Shown in pieces: positions 17,553 to 26,887 of a DNA stretch of 40,361 nt. The notes below the pieces were generated by a model. That model saw nothing but the letters and a program-made list of their open reading frames with translations. It was not told the origin of the DNA and made no database searches. A program made the translations under genes and the position numbers. This DNA comes from Hansschlegelia zhihuaiae (lineage in GTDB: Bacteria; Pseudomonadota; Alphaproteobacteria; Rhizobiales; Methylopilaceae), in NCBI RefSeq assembly GCF_004103825.1, contig NZ_RYFI01000012.1, positions 116,752-157,112 on the forward strand, in the 5' to 3' direction. Every line of letters begins with the position of its first letter. Within the stretch, counting starts at the first letter, position 1.

Positions 17553-19207
17553 CTGGCTGTGTGAAAACCCGCCTGATGGTAGGATTCCTCGTCTGCTTCG
17601 GGGGGTCGGATGGGTCGCTTCATCGAGGGCGTGGATCGCAGCCAGACGACGTTGTTTCCGGACCGGTTGGACGACTGGATCGACGAGAACAATCCGATCC
17701 GCGTGATCGACGCCTTCGCGGACGCGCTCAATCTCGGCGAGCTCGGGTTCGGCGGCGTCACGCCCGAGGCGACGGGCCGGCCGGCGTATCATCCGTCGGT
17801 CCTGCTCAAGCTCTACATCTACGGCTACCTGAACCGGGTGCAGTCAAGCCGGCGGCTGGAGCGTGAGGCTGGCCGGAACGTCGAGGTGATGTGGCTGACG
17901 GGCCGGCTCGTTCCTGACCACAAGACGATCGCGGACTTCCGCAAGGACAACGGCCAGGCGCTCCGCAAGGTCTGCGCGCGGTTCGTCTCGCTGTGCCGCG
18001 AGATGGGTCTGTTGGCGGCGGCCAGCGTCGCGATCGACGGCAGCAAGTTCAAGGCGGTGAACAACCGGGACCGGAACTTCACCCGCGCCAAGACGGAGCG
18101 GCGCAGGGCCCAGATCGAGGAGAGCGTGGCGCGCTACCTCGAGCAGCTCGACACGGCCGACCGGCAGGAGCCGTCGGAGGTCCTGGCGAACAAAACGGAG
18201 CGGCTGAAGGATAAGATCGCGAAGCTCCAGGGGGAAGCTCGCCGCCTTGCCGAGCTCGAGGCGCAGATGCTGGCGGCGCCCGATCGGCAGATATCCACCA
18301 CCGATCCCGACGCGCGCTCGATGGCGACGAGCGGCCGCGGCTCCGGCGTCGTCGGCTACAACGTCCAGGTCGCGGTCGAGACCGGGCATCACCTGATCGT
18401 CGCTCACGAGGTGACGAACGTCGGATCGGACCGCTCGCAGCTCGCCGCCATCGCGCGGCAGGCGCAGGCCGTCCTCCAGACGGATCGGCTCGAGGCCGTC
18501 GCCGACCGGGGCTACTTCAACGGCGAGCAGATCCTGGCCTGCGAGCAGGCGGGGATTGCGGTGACGTTGCCGAAGCCGATGACGTCCGGGGCCAAGGCCG
18601 CGGGCCGCTTCGGCAAGCAGGACTTCGTCTACAGGCCGGACGAGGACGCCTATCGCTGCCCGGCGGGCGAGACGCTGAAGTTCTACTACGCCAATGTGGA
18701 GGGCGGGCTGACCTTACGCCGTTACTGGACCACGGCGTGCCATGGCTGTCTCATCAAGGCGCGCTGCACCCCGGCCAAGGAGCGACGGATCACGCGCTGG
18801 GAGCACGAGCATGTGCTCGAGGCCGTCCAGAGCCGGCTGGACGCGAACCCGAACGCCATGCGCCAGCGCCGCGAGACGGTCGAGCACCCGTTCGGCACGA
18901 TGAAGGCGCGGATGGGCGCGACCCACTTCCTGATGAAGACGCTGCCGCGGGTCGCCGGCGAGATGGCGATGCACGTGCTCGCCTACAATCTGACCCGCGT
19001 CCTCAACATCGTGGGCGTCAAGCCGATGATCGCAGCAATCCGGGCCTAAGCGGGCCTCTGTGGGCCGTTCAGACAGGCCGATGAACCGACTGATGACCCT
19101 GACGCCGCCTGTAGCGTCAAAAAGGAACGCCGCCTGAGCAAAACGAACGCCTCGGGCGCCCGCCGCTAGGCACCTAACCAGCGCAGAGCGTTTTTGCACG
19201 ACCAAGA
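17553..19207 (+). mobile_element. IS1182-family insertion sequence
   Basis: A single-transposase element of about 1.65 kb. Imperfect inverted ends are visible: TGGCTGTGTGAAAACCCG near 17554-17572 on the left, and, on the opposite strand, TTGGTCGTGCAAAAACGC near 19188-19205 on the right. The ends are approximate because the match is imperfect and I could not confirm a target duplication. It separates the recombinase operon from the ietAS-type operon. Confidence 0.75.
17610..19049 (+). CDS. IS1182-family transposase
   Basis: A 479-aa DDE transposase of the IS1182 group. The N-terminal DUF772-type domain reads GRPAYHPSVLLKLYIYGYLNRVQSSRRLE, and RLVPDHKTIADFRKDN follows. DDE residues are likely the Asp in VAIDGSKFKAV, the Asp in AVADRGYFNGEQI and the Glu in ETVEHPFGTMKARMG. 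A coiled, charged linker lies between the first two (about 160-230). The frame is intact and of full family length, so the element may still be active. The ATG follows a GGGGGGTCGG purine stretch. Confidence 0.93.
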   Translation: MGRFIEGVDRSQTTLFPDRLDDWIDENNPIRVIDAFADALNLGELGFGGVTPEATGRPAYHPSVLLKLYIYGYLNRVQSSRRLEREAGRNVEVMWLTGRLVPDHKTIADFRKDNGQALRKVCARFVSLCREMGLLAAASVAIDGSKFKAVNNRDRNFTRAKTERRRAQIEESVARYLEQLDTADRQEPSEVLANKTERLKDKIAKLQGEARRLAELEAQMLAAPDRQISTTDPDARSMATSGRGSGVVGYNVQVAVETGHHLIVAHEVTNVGSDRSQLAAIARQAQAVLQTDRLEAVADRGYFNGEQILACEQAGIAVTLPKPMTSGAKAAGRFGKQDFVYRPDEDAYRCPAGETLKFYYANVEGGLTLRRYWTTACHGCLIKARCTPAKERRITRWEHEHVLEAVQSRLDANPNAMRQRRETVEHPFGTMKARMGATHFLMKTLPRVAGEMAMHVLAYNLTRVLNIVGVKPMIAAIRA

Positions 19208-19457
19208 CCCTGAGCTGCCCTCTGCGGCGTCCGCTCTTGAACTGAGGGAGCGCATTGACCGCCCGGCAAGGCCGAGATCGAAATCGATCGTTCAGGAGAA
19301 CGGCCAACCAGTCAGCCAGACGATAGGAAACGTGCGGCATGGTCTCGGTTGCCGGCGGCACTCGACTGTACGACCCGCTTTCGGCGGCGAGGGCGCTATG
19401 ACGACGGGCGGCCGTAAGGCGTTTGCAAATTGCCGGGACACAGTTCAATAATGGGAC
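19050..19457. other. Gene-free stretch: IS right end and ietA upstream region
   Basis: About 400 bp without a credible gene. The first part holds the right end of the IS1182 element (to about 19207). The remainder is the leader of the AAA+ ATPase gene. Open frames here are short or antisense to the transposase. No clear promoter, operator or terminator was recognised. Confidence 0.5.
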
Positions 19458-20609
19458 ATGGCTGGCCGTCCCAAAAATTTGGTTGATCCTGTGCGAAGCG
19501 CTGAAGCGAACGCGGCTCGGAAGGCGAAGCGCATATCGGTGAGGACCTTAGCCGCGGCCGTCGGCGAGCCCAAATCGACTGTCCATCGGTTCTTGCGTGA
19601 GGGGATCATCCCCGGCGGCGATGTGAGCAGGGCTGATCGGCTCGTGGCAACAATAGACAGCGGTGTCGCGCCCGCGATAGGCAAAAGCCGCAGGGAAATG
19701 AGAGAGGCATTAACGGGACAGATTTTGCAGGCCGGGAAAGCCGGGCGGGGCAAGTTCGCGGAGGACTTGCAGAAGGCGGTCACTGCGGCGCGCGCGGAGC
19801 AGGGGACGCGCGCGGTCCAGATCGCAAGGCCGAGGGGCGACCTCGCGGAACTGCTTGACGTCACTTATCCCGGCGTTGGGCTCTCGGACGCCGTCCTGCG
19901 GCCTGACCTGCGTGAGGGCGTCGAGCGCATCGTCATCGAGCACAAGCGACGCGCCGAGCTCGAGGCGTATCACCTGAAGCCGAGGCGCAAGCTCCTGTTC
20001 GTTGGGCCTCCCGGCACGGGTAAGTCGATGACCGCGCACGGGATCGCCACAGAACTGGGGCTGCCGCTGTTCACCGTTCAGCTCGACGGCGTGATCACGA
20101 AATACATGGGTGCGTCGGCCTCGAAGCTGCGGCTGATCTTCGACTCGATGATTGGCGTCCGAGGCGTCTATTTCTTCGACGAGATTGACGCGATCGCGGC
20201 GAGCCGTGGCGCCGAGAACGACATCGGCGAGGCTCGCCGGCTGCTGAACTCGTTCCTGCAGCTTGTCGATCGCGACAATTCCCACAGCATCATCATCGCC
20301 GCGACGAACCACAGCTCCCTTCTCGACCGCGCCGTCTTCCGCCGCTTCGACAGCGCCTTCCACTACGAGCTCCCGACCGGCGAAGAGGCGCGCCAGGTGC
20401 TGAAGAACAACCTCTTGGCGTTCGAGAAGCAGAAGCAGGAGATCGACTGGGATCTGGTCGACGAACGCGCGCAGAGACTTTCGCAGGCCGATCTCGTGGC
20501 CGCCGCCGTCGGGGCAGCTCGAAAGGCCGTTCTCGAGAACGAAGGACAGCTTACGACCGACGAATTGGTGTGGGCGTTGGATGCGAGGTCCCAGATTCAC
20601 GCCAAATGA
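19458..20609 (+). CDS. ietA: AAA+ ATPase, IetA-like (paired with a subtilase)
   Basis: A 383-aa protein with an N-terminal helix-turn-helix-like segment (SVRTLAAAVGEPKSTVHRFLREG, about 27-49) and a C-terminal AAA+ module. Walker A is GPPGTGKS (183-190), Walker B is VYFFDEID (237-244), sensor 1 is AATN (281-284) and arginine-finger candidates are R295/R296. It is directly followed by an S8 peptidase gene. An AAA ATPase plus subtilase pair is the ietAS module, known as an Agrobacterium plasmid toxin-antitoxin (IetA antitoxin, IetS toxin) and as an anti-phage system. First gene of a five-gene operon; 53 bp to the next gene. The ATG at 19458 is the only sensible start. The symbol is assigned by family and context. 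Confidence 0.85.
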   Translation: MAGRPKNLVDPVRSAEANAARKAKRISVRTLAAAVGEPKSTVHRFLREGIIPGGDVSRADRLVATIDSGVAPAIGKSRREMREALTGQILQAGKAGRGKFAEDLQKAVTAARAEQGTRAVQIARPRGDLAELLDVTYPGVGLSDAVLRPDLREGVERIVIEHKRRAELEAYHLKPRRKLLFVGPPGTGKSMTAHGIATELGLPLFTVQLDGVITKYMGASASKLRLIFDSMIGVRGVYFFDEIDAIAASRGAENDIGEARRLLNSFLQLVDRDNSHSIIIAATNHSSLLDRAVFRRFDSAFHYELPTGEEARQVLKNNLLAFEKQKQEIDWDLVDERAQRLSQADLVAAAVGAARKAVLENEGQLTTDELVWALDARSQIHAK

Positions 20610-20662
20610 GCTCCGGATGGTGTAAACCTTACGCAGGAATCAACTGTGAGACGTAAGCTCCG

Positions 20663-23123
20663 ATGCCGTCCCGTCCGCATCTGCATTTGCGCAACCTGGC
20701 CCTCAGGGCGATCGCGTTCAGGCCATATTCGGGCGGTCGACAGAAAAGCCCGGCGGTCATCGCCGACAGGGTCGGACATGCGCGTCAGCTGAGGGACGAG
20801 GTCGACGCGATCTCGGACCGGATGTCCGAGATCGCGCCGACGCAGGACATGGCGCAGGTCCCGAAGAACAAGCGTGGCATGGTCATCACGGCCACCGGCT
20901 TCGGCAGGCAGGACCTCTGGCTCGGCGACATGAAGGCCTCCAGCCCCGGAGTGAGCCTCCTGGCCGCGCGCTCGGCGACGCCCGAGGCACCGGCGCAGGC
21001 TCGCCTGTTCGTCGGACAGGAGTCCCTGAAGACCCTCTATCGCCAACTCGGTGAGTACGAGGCATATGGCAACCGGAACAACACGGCTGACAAGCCGATG
21101 CGGTTCACCTTGTTCGAAAGCACGTCCGAGTTCCGTCCTGCGGAGTTGACGGACGTCTGGACCGGGGCGACGCCCGAGTTGCCGGGGCGATCCGCCAAGC
21201 CGGTTGAGACCTGGATCCGCTCGTCGCGCGAAGAATACTTCTACAGGATGCTCGAGCGCCTGAAGGTCGACAGGGTCGGAAGCCCGACCAAGTTCACCGA
21301 CAGCGTCATCCTAGACATCGTCCTGACACGCGCGCAGATGGAAGCGCTGCTGCACGGTACGGGGGCCGTTATCGAGTTTCGGCCGTCGTCTCACTTTGTC
21401 GCGGATTTCCGCCGCGCCAATCCGGGGGAGCGCCGCGAGGTCTCTGCAGCGATCGCACGACGGATCGTGCCCGCGCCCGCGACGGCGCCCCGGACGGTGA
21501 TCCTCGATTCCGGCGTCGCGAGCGCCAACCCGCTTCTGGCCGCCTCGCTCGCCGCGCCGTTTCGCAGGACGATCGATCTGTCCTGGGGAACGGAAGACGA
21601 CAGCGGTCACGGCACGAACATGGCCGGCGTTGCGCTCTTCCCGGATCTGGCGGCGGCGGCCGTGTCGACCGGCCCGATTGTGCTGACCACGGCTCTTGAG
21701 TCCGTAAAAAATCGTGCGCCCGCTCGCCACGGCGAGCTTGATATCCCCCCGCGACGCGATCCAAAGCGCTGTGCGGATGGTTGAGCGGGATGCGAACGGC
21801 CCGCGGGTGTACTCCCTGTCAGCGACCATCCCTGGCGAAGATCTGGACGGGCGTCAGAGCGCAACGTCGGCTGCGATCGACCAGATGGCCTGGAACGGCG
21901 GCGCGCGCACTCGTCTGTTCTGCGTCGCCGCAGGCAATGTTCCGGCGACGCCGGAGGAGCCTTACGAGGTCGCGCACTATCAGAGCCGCAACGAAGAATT
22001 CCCGGTCGAGTCGCCAGCGCAGGCGGTGAACGCTCTCTCCGTCGGGGCTTGCACCGAAAAAACCCTCGGCACCGTCAGGACGGTGGCGCCTGCGGGCGAC
22101 CTCTGTCCAGTGTCGCGCACGAGCCAGGGCTGGAACGCTAGGCATCGTTCATCGAACAAGCCCGACGTCGTGTTCGAGGGCGGCAACCATGTGCTTGATC
22201 CATGCGCAAGGACCTCGCGCAGCGTCGCCGAAACGAGGATTCTCACGACCGGCCACACCGTCGCCGAAGAGCTGACCTTCACGGGAGAGACCAGCGCGGC
22301 GACGGCCGCGATCTCGGGCCTCGCCACAAGGGTCGCGGCCGAGCATCCCAGCATGCGCGCGGAGTCGATCCGTGGGCTGATCACCAACGGTGCTGTGTGG
22401 ACGCCGGCGATGGAGAGCCAGGGGCGCGGCGGTCACGACGCCAGGCGCCGCGTCCTGGATCGCTTCGGCTGGGGCGTTCCCCACGAGAAGCTCATTCGCG
22501 AAAGCGCGACCAACGCCCTGACGCTCGTGATCGAGGACGAACTAACGCCCTTCGACACCCGTGAAGGCCGTTGCGTCCTTAAGGAGATGAAGTATTTCGA
22601 CCTTCCGTGGCCTCGCGAGGAGCTGCAGCGGATGGGCAATTCCGAGGTGACGCTGACCTGCACTCTTTCCTACTTCGTCGACCCGGACCCGCTCGCCGAC
22701 AAGCGCGCGAGGCGAGACCGCTACCCTTCGCATCGCCTTCGCTTTCGCCTGAACCAGCCGGGCGATACGGCCGTGTCCGCCCAGAGCCGCCTGAACCAGC
22801 TTGTCAACGCGGACGAGGACGATGATCTGAGCGTTTCGAGCGCGCAGGACGGCAACTGGGTCGTCGATCAGCCTCGCAGCGACATCGGCACCCTGCATCA
22901 AAACATCTGGCGAGGTCCCGCCCACGAGCTGGCGGTCCGCGGCGGCGTCAGCGTTTATCCAGTCAAGGGCTGGTGGGCCGAGAGGAGCGGACCGGATTAT
23001 CGCCGGTCCGTTCCGTTCAGCCTGATTATGTCAATCCGCACCGATCGCACTGACGTCGACCTCTACGCCGAGGCCGTCGCCAACATTCCGGCGCACGCGA
23101 TCCTGGTCGAGGCCGGCGTCTAA
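20663..23123 (+). pseudogene. ietS: Subtilisin-like serine protease, IetS-like, with a +1 frameshift
   Basis: An S8 peptidase split over two frames. The first part (20663 to about 21711) begins with the family-like M-x-x-RPHL start and contains the catalytic Asp in VILDSGV (D282) and His in DDSGHGTNMAG (H316). The second frame supplies the oxyanion Asn in VAAGN (about 425) and the catalytic Ser in GETSAATAAISGLATRVA (about 544). At a run of six A (21706-21711), skipping one A gives the smooth reading LESVKIVRPLATASL. The restored protein would be 819 aa, normal for this ATPase-linked subtilase family. All catalytic residues are intact apart from the shift. It could be an inactivated toxin, a sequencing indel, or transcriptional slippage. 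Stop is 19 bp before the caspase gene. Confidence 0.8.
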
Positions 23124-23142
23124 GCATGCGGTTCATCGCCTG

Positions 23143-24324
23143 ATGCCCGACGCATCGCTCGTCTTCGAGGATCCCGATCCGCAGGCGGCCGGCACGCATG
23201 TGCTGGTGATCGGGGTGTCGGCCTACGATCATCTGCTAGGCGGCAGGGAAGAACGTCCAGAGCTCGCCGACGGCATGCAGCAGCTCAAGTCCGCGGCCTC
23301 GTCCGCCCGCGCGGTGGCCGATTGGTTCCTGTCGGAGTTTTTTAACGCGGGCAAACCGCTTCGCAGCCTTGCGTTGCTGCTGTCGGAGGCGGCGCCGGCT
23401 CCGTTTCCGCATGCGCGGGTGGGCGCCGCCGTCACGCCGCCGGCGGCTACCATCGGGAACGTCACGGACGCAGTCGACTATTGGCTCACGCGGGCGTCCA
23501 CCAATCCCGAAAATATGGTGATCTTCTTCTTCGCAGGGCATGGCGTGTCGACGTCGGATCCCCTGCTGTTCCTCCAGGATTTCGGCCGGCGAGTGCAGGA
23601 TAGGTACGCGGGGTCGATCAACCTGAACGACTTCGTCGTCGCCATGCGAACGAAGACGCCCGGGCGGCAGTTGTTCCTGATCGACTCCTGTAGAACGATC
23701 GCCAAGACGTCCCTGGCGCTCGCCGGAGCGCACCGCGGCGTCGCCCTCGTGTCGCCGACCGACGTCGCGGGCACCGGTCAGTCGCTTGCGTTGCAGAGCG
23801 TGCACCACGCCACGACGGAGTTCGCTCCAGCCTTCGGAGAGCGGGCGGGGGTCAGCCTGTTCACGGACGCGCTGTTGCGCGCGTTCCGTGGCGGAGGCGC
23901 TCAGGCCCACATCGCTTGGAAAATAGGGACGAGCGGACTGGAGCAGGCTCTCGGAGCCTATGTCGCCCGGGCCGCGGCGGGGCACGGCGTCACACAGCTT
24001 CCCGAGCGGTCGCGAGGGAGCTTCTTCGAGATCAGCGCGCCGACGAAGATCGAAATCCCGCTTCACGTCTCGTTCGACCAGGAGGACGCCTGGGGCGACG
24101 TCCATCAATTGGAAGCGCGCTGCGGCGCTGGAGTGTCGGCTAGCTGGACGAGCGACCCACTGCAACCGATAATAGAATGGTCTTGCGTCGTTCCTCATCG
24201 AGAGCACAGGGTCGCCGCCGTGTTCAGGCAAGGCGCCGCCTATTCTCACTCGCCTGAGATCGTGATGGTCGCGCCGCCCGAAACAGTTTGCGAACTGAAG
24301 ATCCAGTCCGGAGCCGGCGGATGA
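23143..24324 (+). CDS. Caspase-fold (peptidase C14) protein
   Basis: A 393-aa protein with an N-terminal caspase/metacaspase domain (about 17-260). The first strand is THVLVIGVSAYD, the catalytic His is in FFFAGHGVS (H133) and the catalytic Cys in LFLIDSCRT (C183). The C-terminal about 110 residues (IEIPLHVSFDQEDAWGDVHQL onward) look like a beta-rich domain ending in a region similar to the next protein's N-terminus in type, perhaps for binding partners. Such peptidases act in bacterial programmed-death and anti-phage systems, usually activated by a partner. It is the third gene of the ietAS-type operon and overlaps the next gene by 4 bp (ATGA), so the two products are probably made together. 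Confidence 0.85.
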   Translation: MPDASLVFEDPDPQAAGTHVLVIGVSAYDHLLGGREERPELADGMQQLKSAASSARAVADWFLSEFFNAGKPLRSLALLLSEAAPAPFPHARVGAAVTPPAATIGNVTDAVDYWLTRASTNPENMVIFFFAGHGVSTSDPLLFLQDFGRRVQDRYAGSINLNDFVVAMRTKTPGRQLFLIDSCRTIAKTSLALAGAHRGVALVSPTDVAGTGQSLALQSVHHATTEFAPAFGERAGVSLFTDALLRAFRGGGAQAHIAWKIGTSGLEQALGAYVARAAAGHGVTQLPERSRGSFFEISAPTKIEIPLHVSFDQEDAWGDVHQLEARCGAGVSASWTSDPLQPIIEWSCVVPHREHRVAAVFRQGAAYSHSPEIVMVAPPETVCELKIQSGAGG

Positions 24325-25577
24325 CCGGCAGGTTGGATCTTTCAATTGAGCTTGACGAGAGGCGCGGCTTTTCGACATCCGGCGTCGCGGTCCGGATCGA
24401 GAGCGCAAACGATCGGCCGGACCTCGACGCGAAGACCTGGACCGTGCTTGTTCCAACGGGTTCCCGGGGACTGTTCGTCGATGTGCCGGCGGGATCCTAT
24501 ACCCTTCAGGCTTGGCTGCCCTCCGGGCAGATCTTGCGCAGAGCCGCGACGGTGAAGGACGATCAGATCGCGCTCGTCGTGTTCGTTGAGAAGAAGCTTA
24601 AGACCGGTATGGCGAGGGACCGCGCGTGGCAGGACCGCACGTTCGACCTGCACAAGGAATTCCACCCGCTCGAATTCCAGCCCGCCTATTCGTCTGGCTC
24701 GGATCCCTTCGCTGGCGAGACCGCGACGGCACAGATCGATTTCTTACATGAGCGCGCGTCGAACCTGTCCTGGTCGCGCCTCCCTCTGGCGGAGCATGTC
24801 GTCGATGAACTGAAGCTGCACCTCCTCGAGGGGGAGACGAGCACGGACATTGCGTCGAACGCCGAATTAACGGTCATATCGATCAAGGCAACCCGCAGCA
24901 CCAACCCCGATATGCTGACCTGGTGTCGACACTGGGTTCGCGTCCAGAACGCCAACGGTGCAAGCATTGGCGCCTTGCCTTTGCCGTGGCTCACCAGCGC
25001 GGTCGGCGATTCGCGCCCGCAGATTGAGGTTAGCTACGAACATCACCAGCAGCATCTGGAGATTGCGGTGCGGGACCACGCGCTGGACCTGCTGCTGGCC
25101 TACATGAAGCTCGGACGGCTGTCGGCGGCTGAGATGTCGATCGACCTGCTCTCGCATGAGGGAACGCTGCTTCGAGCGCTCGAAGACAAGCGCGGCAATC
25201 CTCTTGCCGCCTGCGCGGCAGCCTATGTCAGCCTGGCGACGGCGAACAAGAAGCAGATCGACATCTGGCGGGATTGGGCTCCGAACCTGATGAACTGGTT
25301 TCCCTGGATGCCCGACGGCGCGATCATCAGAGCCTGCGCCTTGATGGATGGGCCCGTCTCGAAAGACGCCAAAGAGCAGATCCTTACTTGCGCGAAAGAG
25401 GGCTATCGGCGCGGCCTACCGTTCTTCACCGTCGGCGTTCAGCACCTTCGCGAAATCCTGCAGCTCTTCGGCGGAGATGATCCCGAAGCCGAGGAGATGC
25501 TCGGCTCCGTTCGTTCGGTCAGCTCTCGCTGCGACATCTCCGAGGCGTTCACGACCCTGCAGTTTCCGAGCCACTGA
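24321..25577 (+). CDS. Unrecognised protein: beta-sandwich plus helical repeats
   Basis: A 418-aa protein I cannot place in a family. Residues 1-90 are beta-rich and Ig/CNA-B-like, with GSRGLFVDVPAGSYTLQAWLPSG as the clearest stretch. A middle part (about 90-250) is mixed. The C-terminal 170 residues are helical and repeat-like (DHALDLLLAYMKLGRLSAAEMSIDLL, then IIRACALMDG, then AKEGYRRGLPFFTVGVQHL), as in TPR or HEAT-type adaptors. The ATG at 24321 has GGAG upstream and overlaps the caspase stop; an earlier in-frame start at 24288 lies inside the caspase gene. Context suggests an adaptor or sensor for the caspase (inference). The MBL gene starts 8 bp later. Confidence 0.7.
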   Translation: MTGRLDLSIELDERRGFSTSGVAVRIESANDRPDLDAKTWTVLVPTGSRGLFVDVPAGSYTLQAWLPSGQILRRAATVKDDQIALVVFVEKKLKTGMARDRAWQDRTFDLHKEFHPLEFQPAYSSGSDPFAGETATAQIDFLHERASNLSWSRLPLAEHVVDELKLHLLEGETSTDIASNAELTVISIKATRSTNPDMLTWCRHWVRVQNANGASIGALPLPWLTSAVGDSRPQIEVSYEHHQQHLEIAVRDHALDLLLAYMKLGRLSAAEMSIDLLSHEGTLLRALEDKRGNPLAACAAAYVSLATANKKQIDIWRDWAPNLMNWFPWMPDGAIIRACALMDGPVSKDAKEQILTCAKEGYRRGLPFFTVGVQHLREILQLFGGDDPEAEEMLGSVRSVSSRCDISEAFTTLQFPSH

Positions 25578-25585
25578 CGAGAGCC

Positions 25586-26641
25586 ATGTTCCGCCTCACG
25601 ATGCTGCCCGCAGAAGACGGGGACTGCCTCCTCCTCGATTACGGGACAGAGGAGAAGCAGCATCATGTCCTTATCGACGGCGGCCGAACGTCGGCCTATA
25701 CGGCGGCGCGCCCTTATTTCGATGCGATCAGGGCGCGAGGCGAGCGCATCGATCTGCTCGTCCTGACCCACATCGACGCCGACCATATCGAGGGGCTTCT
25801 GCCGCTCATCGCGGACGAGCGCTTTCCGGTCGAGGTTGCGGAGGTCTGGTACAACGGCTTCGACCAGCTGTCGGGGCTCGAGCTCTACGGTCCCGAGCAG
25901 GGCGATGCATTCTCGGCGGCGCTAAAAGCGCGCGCCTGGCCCTGGAACACAGCATTCGGCGGCGCGGCGGTGGTCTTGTCGAACGGCAAGCCGTTCGAGG
26001 TGGCGGGCCCCGGCGGACTTAAGATCACTCTGCTTTCGCCGACGCGGCAGGCGTTAGCGAAGCTCCGGGCGACCTGGGTTGAATACCGACAGGAGAACGG
26101 TCTGCCTGCCGCGGAGCCGGAAGTTCCCGCCGGCCTCGAGGTCTACGGCCGGGAAGCGCTGGAAGTGACTCCTGAGAACGTGGGAGCGCTCGCGACCTCG
26201 GCGACGTCGGTGGACCGCACGGTCCCCAATGGTTCGAGCATCGCGTTCATCGCCGAACATGAAGGACGCCGGCTTTTGTTGGCCGCCGATGCCCACCCGT
26301 CCGATCTCGTGCGCGCGTTACGCGACCACAACGGGAGGACGGCCCGCGAAATCCACCTCGCTAAGATCTCGCATCACGGGAGTAAGGCCAACACGACGAA
26401 GCAGCTCGTTCAAGAAATGTCGGCACTCCGTTTCGCGATATCGACCAGCGGCGCGCGCAACAAGCACCCCAATCCAGAAGCGATCGCGCGGCTAATTCAT
26501 GGCCGGCCGGCCGGCGTCGAGCTTCATTTCAACTATCGGACGAAGTTCACCGAGATTTGGGACGCGCCGGCGGTGACTGGCGCGCACGGTCACAGGTGCT
26601 TCTTCGGGAGCAGCGACGGGGTCATCTCGATCGACGTGTGA
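25586..26641 (+). CDS. Metallo-beta-lactamase-fold hydrolase (ComEC/Rec2-like)
   Basis: A 351-aa MBL-fold protein of the ComEC-like soluble branch. The metal-binding HxDxDH-type motif is LTHIDADHIEG (H62, D64, D66, H67). A later metal Asp is in LLLAADAHPSD and a KISHHGSK motif (H263, H264) is typical of this branch. VLIDGGRTS near the N-terminus is the first strand and loop. These enzymes are usually phosphodiesterases or nucleases, sometimes in defence operons. MBL domains also occur with proteases in Avs1-type STAND systems, so an effector role is plausible here (inference). Last gene of the plus-strand operon; the convergent patatin gene ends about 250 bp beyond. Confidence 0.88.
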   Translation: MFRLTMLPAEDGDCLLLDYGTEEKQHHVLIDGGRTSAYTAARPYFDAIRARGERIDLLVLTHIDADHIEGLLPLIADERFPVEVAEVWYNGFDQLSGLELYGPEQGDAFSAALKARAWPWNTAFGGAAVVLSNGKPFEVAGPGGLKITLLSPTRQALAKLRATWVEYRQENGLPAAEPEVPAGLEVYGREALEVTPENVGALATSATSVDRTVPNGSSIAFIAEHEGRRLLLAADAHPSDLVRALRDHNGRTAREIHLAKISHHGSKANTTKQLVQEMSALRFAISTSGARNKHPNPEAIARLIHGRPAGVELHFNYRTKFTEIWDAPAVTGAHGHRCFFGSSDGVISIDV

Positions 26642-26887
26642 GGCGAACGCGGCCGAGGTCTATCTGGACCAGAAGACGATCGTAGCCGCCGCGAGCGCGA
26701 GGACGACATAGGCAGCTGCTCGAGGCGGATCAGGAAACGCCTTCGCGCAGGCAGCGATTCGAACGCCGCTCGCCGTGCTTCCTCGAGCATCAGCCCGCGG
26801 TGATGTTGGCCCGGTCTGGGAAGTCGGCGGCCTTGTGCTGATCGGCCGGTCTATGGCTATCCGTCGGTCCTATGAACGCCCTGGTGC

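Noticed and set aside
18714-19448. A 244-codon frame antisense to the transposase end
   Set aside because: Mostly complementary to the IS1182 transposase; no recognisable domain.
26642-26887. A possible small membrane protein on the minus strand, with a hydrophobic run (AAYVVLALAAATIVFW) in one frame
   Set aside because: No start codon in good context and no continuous credible frame; treated as intergenic space between convergent genes.
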